Shown: piece by piece, positions 36,458-42,901 of the stretch | How the letters are laid out: each line of letters starts with the position of its first letter | Numbering within the stretch: the stretch's first letter is position 1 | From: Labilibacter marinus | Lineage (GTDB): Bacteria; Bacteroidota; Bacteroidia; Bacteroidales; Marinilabiliaceae | Assembly (NCBI RefSeq): GCF_001659685.2 | Contig: NZ_LXYE02000009.1 | Span: 1 to 64,000 of the forward strand | Direction of reading: 5' to 3' | DNA length: 64,000 nucleotides | Made by a program: the position numbers and the translations under genes | The notes under the pieces: generated by a model | Told to the model about the DNA's origin: nothing | Databases searched by the model: none | The model's input: only the letters and a program-made list of their open reading frames with translations

Positions 36458-37024
36458 ATGTCCAATAATTATCAAGTCAGTCAATCATTTCAAGATATCA
36501 CTATAGAAGATCTGCCTAAAGGCGAATATGAAGATTGCAGCTTTAAAAACTGCAATTTTTCAGAAGGAAATTTATCTTCCTATACATTTGTAGAGTGCGA
36601 ATTTATAGATTGCGACCTGAGTAATGTAAAACTGAATGATTGCGCTTTTAGAGAAGTCGCCTTTAAAAACTGCAAGATGATGGGCTTACAATTTGATGAA
36701 TGTAATTCCTTTTCTTTAGATTTTAACTTTCAGGATTGTGTGTTGGATTATGCTACATTTTATAAGCTCAATATCAAAAAAACAAGATTTATTAATTGCC
36801 GTATGATTGAGGTTGATTTTACAGAAACACAATTGACCGAGTCCGTATTTTCCGACTGTGATTTAAGCGGTTCGGTATTCGATAGAACCCATCTTGAAAA
36901 AGCCGATTTTAGAACAGCCTTCAACTTCAATATTAATCCTGAAAGTAATTCAATCCGAAAAGCTAAGTTTTCCACCAACGGATTAGCTGGTTTATTACAT
37001 AAATACAATATCATTATTGATTAA
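36458..37024 (+). CDS. Pentapeptide-repeat protein
   Basis: A 188-residue protein made of consecutive five-residue units of the A(D/N)LXX type, here often C-x-F: CSFKNCNFSEGNLSSYTF, CEFIDCDLSNVKLNDCAF, CDLSGSVFDRTHLEKADF. These fold into a right-handed quadrilateral beta-helix. The C-terminal end with GLLHKYNIIID is typical of the stand-alone Qnr/YjbI-like group. Some relatives protect DNA gyrase, but most have no known role, so I do not assign resistance. It has no signal peptide. Confidence 0.85.
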   Translation: MSNNYQVSQSFQDITIEDLPKGEYEDCSFKNCNFSEGNLSSYTFVECEFIDCDLSNVKLNDCAFREVAFKNCKMMGLQFDECNSFSLDFNFQDCVLDYATFYKLNIKKTRFINCRMIEVDFTETQLTESVFSDCDLSGSVFDRTHLEKADFRTAFNFNINPESNSIRKAKFSTNGLAGLLHKYNIIID

Positions 37025-37168
37025 ATATTATTCTTTCCAGAACAATACAAAAGCATGAAGAACTATGGCAGGTTTTGATTCTAGTTAACTAACATGCTTA
37101 TCGTATTGTGTTTAAATCTTAATGCTTTTGTCTTTTTACTTTATACTCAATAGTAACGATTAAAGTAA

Positions 37169-37176
37169 TATATTTG
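37169..37176 (+). promoter_or_regulatory. Candidate -7 box upstream of the GT39-like gene
   Basis: TATATTTG matches the Bacteroidota -7 consensus TAnnTTTG, 36 bp before the start codon. I see no clear -33 TTG at the expected distance, so it is tentative. Confidence 0.35.
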
Positions 37177-37211
37177 CGCTTAGTTATAACGCAAAAAAGT
37201 TAACATCACGT

Positions 37212-38855
37212 ATGGACAATAAAAAGCTAGGGTTGGGCTTAATAATAGCTGCCCTTATTGTTTATGTAATAGGTTTATTTCCAGAGGTTGGAATTGATTC
37301 AGCCAAGTATGCAGCAGTTAGTCGTGCCATGTTCGAAAGTGGCGATTGGATGACTCCTACCATTCATGGCGATCCATATCTACACAAACCACATCTTATA
37401 TTTTGGTTGAGCAGTATTTCTTTCCATATTTTTGGGATGTCGCTTTTTGCCTTTAAGCTGCCCACCTTGTTATTTAGCATTGCCAGTGTTTATGCACTGT
37501 TTAAAACAACCAAGTTGTTCTATGGCTGTCAGGTAGGCAAATTGGCAGCTCTCATGTATGCTACTTCCGAAATGATGTTTTTGTATCACGATGATTTACA
37601 TACTGATGCCTTGCTAACGGCCAATGTGGTTATTGGAGTTTCGTTTATAGTTCACTTCTTGCAAAATAAAAAAGTCATCAATTTTATTTTAGGTTTTGTA
37701 TTTATTGGTTTAGCCATGATTACTAAAGGACCTATTGGATTGGCAGTAGCTGTATTTGCAGTGGGGGGGCATTTAGTGCTGAAAAAAGATTGGAAAAATG
37801 TATTTAACCCTGTTTGGTTATTGGCCTTTCCAATACTTGGCTTGGTGTTATTTCCAACTTTGTTAAGCAACTATAATAATTTTGGATGGCAAGGAATAGA
37901 GTTTTTCTTTTGGTCGAATAATGTAGGGCGTATTAATGGAGCCTACAATGGTGGAGGCGGTGTAGATGGTGATATGAGTTTTTATCTGCACACCTTAATC
38001 TATATTTATCTGCCTTGGTCTTTGTTTGCTTTCATCACATTCGGAAATCATATCAAAGGTTTCTTTACAAAAAAAGGTGCTGATCGCTTTATTCGTCCAG
38101 AGTATTTTACCTATTCAGTTACGATAGTATATACTTTAATACTTTCTATAGCTGGCCAAAAAGCACCACATTATCTATATCCTGTTATACCATTTTTATC
38201 TATTATAGTGGCTCAGTTTGTGTATAAGGGCGTGGTAGAAAATAACCATGCCAAACTAGGAAAATGGTTGATGGGAGCGCGAAACCTGATGTTATTTATT
38301 GCTTGGTTTGTACTGGCTTTTATATTAGGATTTGTTTTTAAAACAGCTAATCTACTGGTTTGGATTCCTGTAATAATTGGTTTAGGGTTTACTATTTACT
38401 TTGCATTGCCCAAGGGGAGTTTACTGAATAAGTTAATTATTCCCTTAGTGGTTTCATCTATAAGTCTTAATTTTGTGCTTAATGCGCATTTTATTCCTGA
38501 GGCCTTTAAGTATCATGGTGGAATAGCTGCCAGTAGAGCATATTCAGCATTGGCAGCGGATAATGAAGATTTATATACCTATAAATATAAGGACTTTGAG
38601 ACTTACTATTATCCATCTAAAATTTCGTTGTGGAGTAAAGATAAAGAAGAATTAACCGCAGCGATGGATAATAAGAACTTTTGGTTGATAACCGACCAAA
38701 AAGGAATTGAAGATGTGCGTAGTTTGGCTGGCGATAGAATAGCTGTGGAGAAAGTTTTTTTGCATAAAAAAATATCTCAAATGTCAGGTGAGTTTTTAAA
38801 TCCTGCAACGCGCGAAAAAAGCCTTAAGAAGGTGTATTTAATCAAGGTTAAGTAA
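37212..38855 (+). CDS. GT39/ArnT-like membrane glycosyltransferase
   Basis: A 547-residue integral membrane protein of the GT-C fold with about 12 predicted helices. The N-terminus has the expected loop after helix 1: FPEVGIDSAKYAAVSRAMFESGDWMTPTIHGDPYLHKPHLIFWLSS, carrying the acidic residues and the DPYLHKP motif of ArnT/PMT-type enzymes. The C-terminal part (about 430-547) is soluble. Such enzymes move a sugar from a polyprenyl phosphate onto a lipid or protein in the periplasm. The GT2 gene 22 bp downstream probably makes the lipid-linked donor. Confidence 0.88.
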   Translation: MDNKKLGLGLIIAALIVYVIGLFPEVGIDSAKYAAVSRAMFESGDWMTPTIHGDPYLHKPHLIFWLSSISFHIFGMSLFAFKLPTLLFSIASVYALFKTTKLFYGCQVGKLAALMYATSEMMFLYHDDLHTDALLTANVVIGVSFIVHFLQNKKVINFILGFVFIGLAMITKGPIGLAVAVFAVGGHLVLKKDWKNVFNPVWLLAFPILGLVLFPTLLSNYNNFGWQGIEFFFWSNNVGRINGAYNGGGGVDGDMSFYLHTLIYIYLPWSLFAFITFGNHIKGFFTKKGADRFIRPEYFTYSVTIVYTLILSIAGQKAPHYLYPVIPFLSIIVAQFVYKGVVENNHAKLGKWLMGARNLMLFIAWFVLAFILGFVFKTANLLVWIPVIIGLGFTIYFALPKGSLLNKLIIPLVVSSISLNFVLNAHFIPEAFKYHGGIAASRAYSALAADNEDLYTYKYKDFETYYYPSKISLWSKDKEELTAAMDNKNFWLITDQKGIEDVRSLAGDRIAVEKVFLHKKISQMSGEFLNPATREKSLKKVYLIKVK

Positions 38856-38876
38856 GAAATTAAAAGACATAATATA

Positions 38877-39812
38877 ATGAAGATATCTGTAGTTATTCCT
38901 GTGTATAACGAGCAGGGTAACATTGGCCCCTTAGTAGACCAGGTTTATGATGCCCTAAATCCATCGGAATACGATTTTGAAACCATATTGATTAATGATG
39001 GTTCGCGAGATAAAACGGTAGAGGAGATTAAGGAGCAGAAGAATAAAAATGTAGTGTTAATCGACCTAAGAAAGAACTACGGTCAGTGTCCTGCTTTAAA
39101 GGCGGGTATTGATTATGCTACAGGTGATGTAATTGCTACTTTAGATGGTGATTTGCAAAATGATCCTGCCGATTTAGTTGAGATGATGCGTGTGATGAAA
39201 GAGAAGGATTGTGATGTGGTAACAGGTATCAGAGCACAACGTAAGGACGGCATGTTATTGCGTAAGATTCCTTCAAAAATTGCCAACTCTCTGGTTCGTA
39301 AAGTATCCGATACTGAGATTATAGATAACGGTTGTGCCATCAAAGTTTTTAAAAGCGAGATAGCTAAAGATATTCCGCTTTATGGCGAGATGCACCGTTT
39401 TATTGCTATTTTGGCCATTAACGAAGGTGCAAAAGTAGAGCAAATTCCTGTAAACCATAGAGCACGTGTAGTAGGAGAATCTAAATATGGTTTATCCAGA
39501 ACATTTAAGGTAATCAGCGATTTAATATTAATGCGCTTTACCAACAAGTATGCGCAAAAACCAATGCACTTTCTAGGCCCTATTGGTGCTGGAAGTTTTG
39601 CCATAGGTAGTTTATTAATGGTGTACCTACTCATCCTAAAAATATTGGGAGAAGACATTTGGGGACGACCATTAATTTTTGCTGCAATCATTTTCCTTTT
39701 AGGAGGTTTCCAACTCATCATGACAGGTATTACACTTGACCTATTAATGCGTACCAACCACGAATCGCAGCAAAAGAAAATATATCAGGTAAGGAAGAGT
39801 GAAAGTATTTAA
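38877..39812 (+). CDS. GT2 family polyprenyl-phosphate glycosyltransferase (DPM1/GtrB-like)
   Basis: A 311-residue enzyme with an N-terminal GT-A domain (MKISVVIPVYNEQGNIGPLV, ILINDGSRDKTVEEI, ATLDGDLQNDPADL with the DxD-like metal site) and two C-terminal membrane helices (about 230-255 and 265-290). This is the layout of dolichol- or undecaprenyl-phosphate sugar synthases. It probably charges the lipid carrier for the GT39-like enzyme encoded just upstream, in one operon. The sugar is unknown. Confidence 0.9.
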   Translation: MKISVVIPVYNEQGNIGPLVDQVYDALNPSEYDFETILINDGSRDKTVEEIKEQKNKNVVLIDLRKNYGQCPALKAGIDYATGDVIATLDGDLQNDPADLVEMMRVMKEKDCDVVTGIRAQRKDGMLLRKIPSKIANSLVRKVSDTEIIDNGCAIKVFKSEIAKDIPLYGEMHRFIAILAINEGAKVEQIPVNHRARVVGESKYGLSRTFKVISDLILMRFTNKYAQKPMHFLGPIGAGSFAIGSLLMVYLLILKILGEDIWGRPLIFAAIIFLLGGFQLIMTGITLDLLMRTNHESQQKKIYQVRKSESI

Positions 39813-39840
39813 GTCGAAAGAAGTTATATTATAATTGTCC

Positions 39841-39875
39841 TCCGGCTGGTTTTCTTAACCTGCCGGATTTTTTTT
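39841..39875 (+). terminator. Terminator after the GT2 gene
   Basis: TCCGGC-T-GGTT pairs with AACC-T-GCCGGA around a 5-nt loop, followed by eight T. Confidence 0.9.
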
Positions 39876-39878
39876 GCC

Positions 39879-40036
39879 TCCTCCGTCTATTTTAGTTGAT
39901 CCTCCCTATTCTTGAGCTGTCCTCCGCGTATTTTAGCTCGTCCTCCCTAGCTTATCTCCCGTCCTCCCTAGGAGGACAGTGAACTATAAGCGGAGGATAA
40001 GGCCCTATCTTGGGAGGACAATGTAAATATAGGGAG
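39879..40036. repeat. Phased TCCTCC/GGAGGA array arranged as an inverted repeat
   Basis: TCCTCC starts at 39879, 39900, 39920, 39941 and 39962. Its complement GGAGGA starts at 39971, 39992 and 40013, with a degenerate GGGAG at 40032. Steps are 20-21 bp. The centre is GTCCTCC-CTA-GGAGGAC (39961-39977), and further pairs such as GCTTAT/ATAAGC and TGTCCTCC/GGAGGACA make most of it an imperfect inverted repeat. It lies between a terminator and the arsR operators. I do not recognise it as a named element. Confidence 0.75.
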
Positions 40037-40101
40037 TTTCACTATTCTTAAAGGGAGCACACCATAAAGTCGTATTTTTTTATTTTTAACATTAACTTAA
40101 T

Positions 40102-40117
40102 GACGTATTTATACGTC
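40102..40117 (+). promoter_or_regulatory. ArsR operator 1
   Basis: GACGTA-TTTA-TACGTC is a perfect inverted repeat, 57 bp before arsR. A second, near-identical copy lies 28 bp downstream. Confidence 0.7.
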
Positions 40118-40129
40118 GCATTAAATTAT

Positions 40130-40145
40130 GACGTATATTTGCGTC
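40130..40145 (+). promoter_or_regulatory. ArsR operator 2 overlapping a -7 promoter box
   Basis: GACGTATATTTGCGTC repeats operator 1 with small changes and contains TATATTTG (40134-40141), a full match to the TAnnTTTG -7 consensus. A repressor bound here would block the promoter of arsR, which starts 14 bp downstream. Confidence 0.7.
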
Positions 40146-40158
40146 GTAATAATAAGAT

Positions 40159-40491
40159 ATGGTACAATCAAAGTCAGAATTATTTGAAAAGAGTTTAAGT
40201 GAGCAAGCTAATTTATTTAAGGCGCTTTCTCATCCTGCCCGTTTACAAATACTCAAATTTATAGCAGAAGCAAAGTCTTGCATAACAGGAGATATTTCAG
40301 ATGAATTGCCCTTAAGCAGAACAACAGTAAATCAGCATATCAAAGAACTAAAAGCAGTAGGTTTAATTCAAGGCGAAATTGAGGGAGTTAAAACAAAGTA
40401 CTGTTTAAATGTATCGAAAATAGAAGAGCTTAAACGTAGCTCTCTCGATTTTTTTGATGCTTTAAATACAGAAACATACACATGTAAATAA
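40159..40491 (+). CDS. arsR: ArsR-family winged-helix repressor
   Basis: A 110-residue regulator. LFKALSHPARLQILKFIAEAKSCITGDISDELPLSRTTVNQHIKELKAVGLIQGEIEG is a typical ArsR/SmtB winged-helix domain. Residues ending in CITGD hold a Cys in the position of the usual helix metal site, and the C-terminus YTCK adds another Cys, so the inducer site differs from the ELCVCDL motif of classic ArsR. Tandem operators in its own promoter suggest autorepression. arsC and acr3 follow, so it probably controls arsenic resistance. Confidence 0.87.
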   Translation: MVQSKSELFEKSLSEQANLFKALSHPARLQILKFIAEAKSCITGDISDELPLSRTTVNQHIKELKAVGLIQGEIEGVKTKYCLNVSKIEELKRSSLDFFDALNTETYTCK

Positions 40492-40575
40492 TGGGGTTCG
40501 GTAGACTTTTTAGGTATGATGTAAGGATGCAGTATTAAATGTGTTTCTCTCGAAGGAGGGTTGTTTTTCCACCTT

Positions 40576-40687
40576 TGATAAAATGCGTTAAGAAAATCAA
40601 AGAGTGTAACGTAAAAAATCAAAGCTGTTTGAGCGAAGCGAGTTCTTTTATTTTAGTGAAACGATTTGATTTTTAGCAATTTTATCA
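40576..40687. repeat. Large imperfect hairpin with conserved apical loop, copy 1
   Basis: Between arsR and arsC. Nested pairs: TGATAAAAT/ATTTTATCA (outer), AAAATCAAA/TTTGATTTT (middle), AAAATCAAAG/CTTTTATTTT (inner, one mismatch). They surround a 20-nt loop at 40625-40644 reading CTGTTTGAGCG, AA, then GCGAGTT. Copy 2 has a near-identical loop but unrelated arms. Confidence 0.75.
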
Positions 40688-40766
40688 GTAGTGGCGGCAT
40701 TTTTTGTTTCCGTTTTTGCTGCTGTAGGTAAAAATGAAAAGCCCGTCGGCTTGAGACAAAAGGAAA
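40688..40766. repeat. Shared module following hairpin copy 1
   Basis: GTGGCGGC...TTTCCGTTTTT...AAAAATGAAAAGCCCGTCGGCTTGAGACAAAAG can be aligned with the module after copy 2. The internal stem is weaker here. The gap between arsR and arsC (340 bp) is largely made of copy 1 and this module. Confidence 0.6.
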
Positions 40767-40831
40767 TATTTCAAATGAAAATAGTTTTACTGGACAATAG
40801 TGAAATGTAAATAACAATAAATTATAAAAAT

Positions 40832-41257
40832 ATGAAGGTATTAATTTTATGTACAGGTAATAGTTGCCGTAGCCAAATGGCGCACGGTTTTTTACAATCT
40901 TTCGACAAAAACATCACTGTTGAATCAGCAGGGACAGAAGCCTCTGGTAAATTAAACCCAGGAGCTGTAAAAGCAATGGCCGAAATAGGTTTAGATATCA
41001 GCGGACATTCATCAGATTCCGTTAGCAAATTTTTAAATGACGAGTGGGATTATGTAATTACCGTTTGCGGAGGAGCCAACGAAGCATGTCCTGCATTTAC
41101 AGGGAAAGTAAAAAAACGTTTACACATTGGTTTCGATGATCCTTCACATGCCGAGGGAACAGAAGAATTTATCCGGAGCGAATTTATTAGAGTAAGAGAT
41201 GAAATTAAAGAAGGATTCTACAAGTTATACACCGAGGATATTAAACCTCAGTTATAA
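40832..41257 (+). CDS. arsC: Arsenate reductase, LMW-PTP/thioredoxin-coupled type
   Basis: A 141-residue ArsC. The low-molecular-weight phosphatase loop CTGNSCRSQMAHG gives nucleophile C7 and R13. The second redox pair is C79 and C86 (TVCGGANEACPAF), as in thioredoxin-dependent ArsC of the Staphylococcus pI258 type. DDPSHAEGTEEF contains the DP that supplies the general acid. It reduces arsenate to arsenite in the cytosol for export by Acr3. It is flanked on both sides by the hairpin elements. Confidence 0.92.
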   Translation: MKVLILCTGNSCRSQMAHGFLQSFDKNITVESAGTEASGKLNPGAVKAMAEIGLDISGHSSDSVSKFLNDEWDYVITVCGGANEACPAFTGKVKKRLHIGFDDPSHAEGTEEFIRSEFIRVRDEIKEGFYKLYTEDIKPQL

Positions 41258-41327
41258 TTCAGGGAATTTGCCTTTAAACAAAATAAAGTTCTAGGTCGAG
41301 CTTTCGACATCAGCAACGCAGCTTGGG

Positions 41328-41413
41328 ACCCACATTTCTTGATGTTGAGAAGACAGAAAGCTGTTTGAGCGTTAGCGAGTTCTTTCTGTCTCAAAAGCAA
41401 GAAAATAGTGGGT
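41328..41413. repeat. Large imperfect hairpin with conserved apical loop, copy 2
   Basis: Between arsC and acr3. Pairs: ACCCAC/GTGGGT (outer), TTTCTTG/CAAGAAA (middle), AGACAGAAAG/CTTTCTGTCT (inner, perfect). They surround a 21-nt loop at 41361-41381 reading CTGTTTGAGCG, TTA, then GCGAGTT. Arms are unlike those of copy 1. Confidence 0.78.
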
Positions 41414-41424
41414 AAGCGAGTGTT

Positions 41425-41500
41425 GCAGTCGGCGGACTTTTTGTCCACTTTTTTGACTGAAGAAAAAAGTGGAAGCCTTGCGGCTTGAGCAAAAGAAAAG
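41425..41500. repeat. Shared module following hairpin copy 2
   Basis: GTCGGCGGACTTTTTG...GGAAGCC..GCGGCTTGAGCAAAAG aligns with the module after copy 1. It holds a perfect 11-bp stem, TCCACTTTTTT (41444-41454) with AAAAAAGTGGA (41463-41473). Confidence 0.65.
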
Positions 41501-41668
41501 TATTGTTTTATAGATATGATGTTTTTATTGTTTTTGAAAGCAATTTTCCTGAGTTGAAGGAAGAAAGTAAAAGCCCGCCGGCTAAAGGTAAATAGCTTGT
41601 TGAAAATGAGATATTTGTTTTAATCTAACTGGGGTTCGATCGGATAATCGTCATTTATTATAACAGCG

Positions 41669-41701
41669 TAGTTGCAAAAGGTATATTAACTACTGCAACT
41701 A
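41669..41701. promoter_or_regulatory. Inverted repeat upstream of acr3
   Basis: TAGTTGCA and TGCAACTA are perfect 8-bp arms with a 17-bp spacer, ending 25 bp before the acr3 start. The sequence differs from the arsR operators, so it may bind another regulator or form a leader hairpin. Confidence 0.45.
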
Positions 41702-41726
41702 TGTTTCATTAATTATTTAAAATATC

Positions 41727-42758
41727 ATGGCAGAAAGTAAAGCAGAGATAGGTTTCTTTGAAAAGTATTTATCGCTTTGGGTAGCTCTATGTATTGGAGT
41801 AGGTATATTAATTGGAAATTTTGCAGGCGAAAGTGTGCAGGTTTTAAGTTCCTTGGAAGTATTTAAAGTAAATATTCCAGTGGCCATTTTAGTTTGGCTG
41901 ATGATATACCCAATGATGCTTCAAATTGATTTTTCGAGCATTAAAAATGTAGGTAAGAACCCGAAAGGACTCATGCTAACATTGGTAGTTAACTGGTTAA
42001 TTAAGCCCTTTACAATGGCATTTTTTGCGTGGATTTTCTTCACTAAAATATATGCCGCTTATATTTCTCCTGAATTAGCAGGAGAGTACATTGCCGGAGC
42101 TATTTTGCTGGGCGCAGCACCTTGTACAGCTATGGTTTTTGTATGGAGTTACTTAACCAAAGGCGATCCTAATTATACCTTGGTTCAGGTAGCTGTTAAC
42201 GATTTAATTATTTTGGTGGCATTTGTTCCTATTGTAGGCCTTTTGTTAGGCGTAACTGATGTGCAAGTGCCATACGATACCTTAGTAGCCAGTGTATTTA
42301 TCTTTGTGGTAATACCTTTATTGGCAGGATATATAACCAATAAAGCACTCGTTAAAAACAAAGGGAAGGAATGGTTCACGAATAGTTTTTTACCCAAGTT
42401 TAAACCCGTTTCTATTATAGCACTTCTTTTAACTTTAGTGCTGTTATTTGCTTTTCAGGGTAACATCATTACCGAAAATCCACTCATTATAGTATTGGTT
42501 GCAGTGCCTTTAATTATTCAAACCTATTTTATCTTTTTTATCGCTTGGTTTGGTGGTAAAAAGTTGAAGTTACCACATGCGGTATGTTCTCCTGCAGCCA
42601 TGATTGGAGCTAGTAACTTTTTCGAGTTAGCTGTTGCTGTAGCAATTGCTTTATTTGGCTTACAATCGCCCGCTGCATTAGTAACCGTAGTAGGTGTTTT
42701 GGTAGAAGTTCCAGTCATGCTTTCTTTAGTGGCTATTGCCAATAAAAATAAGTTTTAG
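41727..42758 (+). CDS. acr3: Acr3-family arsenite efflux permease
   Basis: A 343-residue membrane protein with about 10 helices. [19 protein letters not shown] and [33 protein letters not shown] are Acr3 signatures; the Cys in AAPCTAMVF is essential for arsenite transport in studied members. [18 protein letters not shown] is the second conserved membrane motif. It exports arsenite made by ArsC. It lies 469 bp after arsC, a gap filled with repeats, so it may have its own promoter. A terminator follows. Confidence 0.93.
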   Translation: MAESKAEIGFFEKYLSLWVALCIGVGILIGNFAGESVQVLSSLEVFKVNIPVAILVWLMIYPMMLQIDFSSIKNVGKNPKGLMLTLVVNWLIKPFTMAFFAWIFFTKIYAAYISPELAGEYIAGAILLGAAPCTAMVFVWSYLTKGDPNYTLVQVAVNDLIILVAFVPIVGLLLGVTDVQVPYDTLVASVFIFVVIPLLAGYITNKALVKNKGKEWFTNSFLPKFKPVSIIALLLTLVLLFAFQGNIITENPLIIVLVAVPLIIQTYFIFFIAWFGGKKLKLPHAVCSPAAMIGASNFFELAVAVAIALFGLQSPAALVTVVGVLVEVPVMLSLVAIANKNKF

Positions 42759-42781
42759 GCAAGCACAAAATATGATATTAC

Positions 42782-42815
42782 GCCTGCAGAAATACGATTT
42801 TTGCAGGCTTTTTTT
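42782..42815 (+). terminator. Terminator after acr3
   Basis: GCCTGCA pairs with TGCAGGC, followed by seven T. Confidence 0.85.
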
Positions 42816-42872
42816 ATGCCTAATTTTTAAGAATTGGCTGGCTCAATCATATATTCGTCTGTGGTATTTTAA

Positions 42873-42880
42873 TATCTTTG
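42873..42880 (+). promoter_or_regulatory. Candidate -7 box of uvrA
   Basis: TATCTTTG fits TAnnTTTG and lies 21 bp before the uvrA start. No good -33 TTG is seen at the expected distance. Confidence 0.35.
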
Positions 42881-42901
42881 TCGTCCTAATAAAATTACTT
42901 C

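Noticed and set aside
36458-37024. Calling the pentapeptide-repeat protein a quinolone-resistance (Qnr) gene
   Set aside because: Most pentapeptide-repeat proteins have other or unknown roles, and nothing here points to gyrase protection.
39838-39843. A first TCCTCC unit of the phased array
   Set aside because: It overlaps the GT2 terminator stem (TCCGGC...GCCGGA), which explains it, so I start the array at 39879.
39838-40036. A CRISPR-like reading of the regularly spaced TCCTCC motifs
   Set aside because: The conserved part is only 6-7 bp, the step is 20-21 bp, the motif inverts half-way, and no cas genes are nearby.
40368-40622. Minus-strand 84-codon ORF across the end of arsR and hairpin copy 1
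   Set aside because: It overlaps arsR and one hairpin arm and has no protein-like features I trust.
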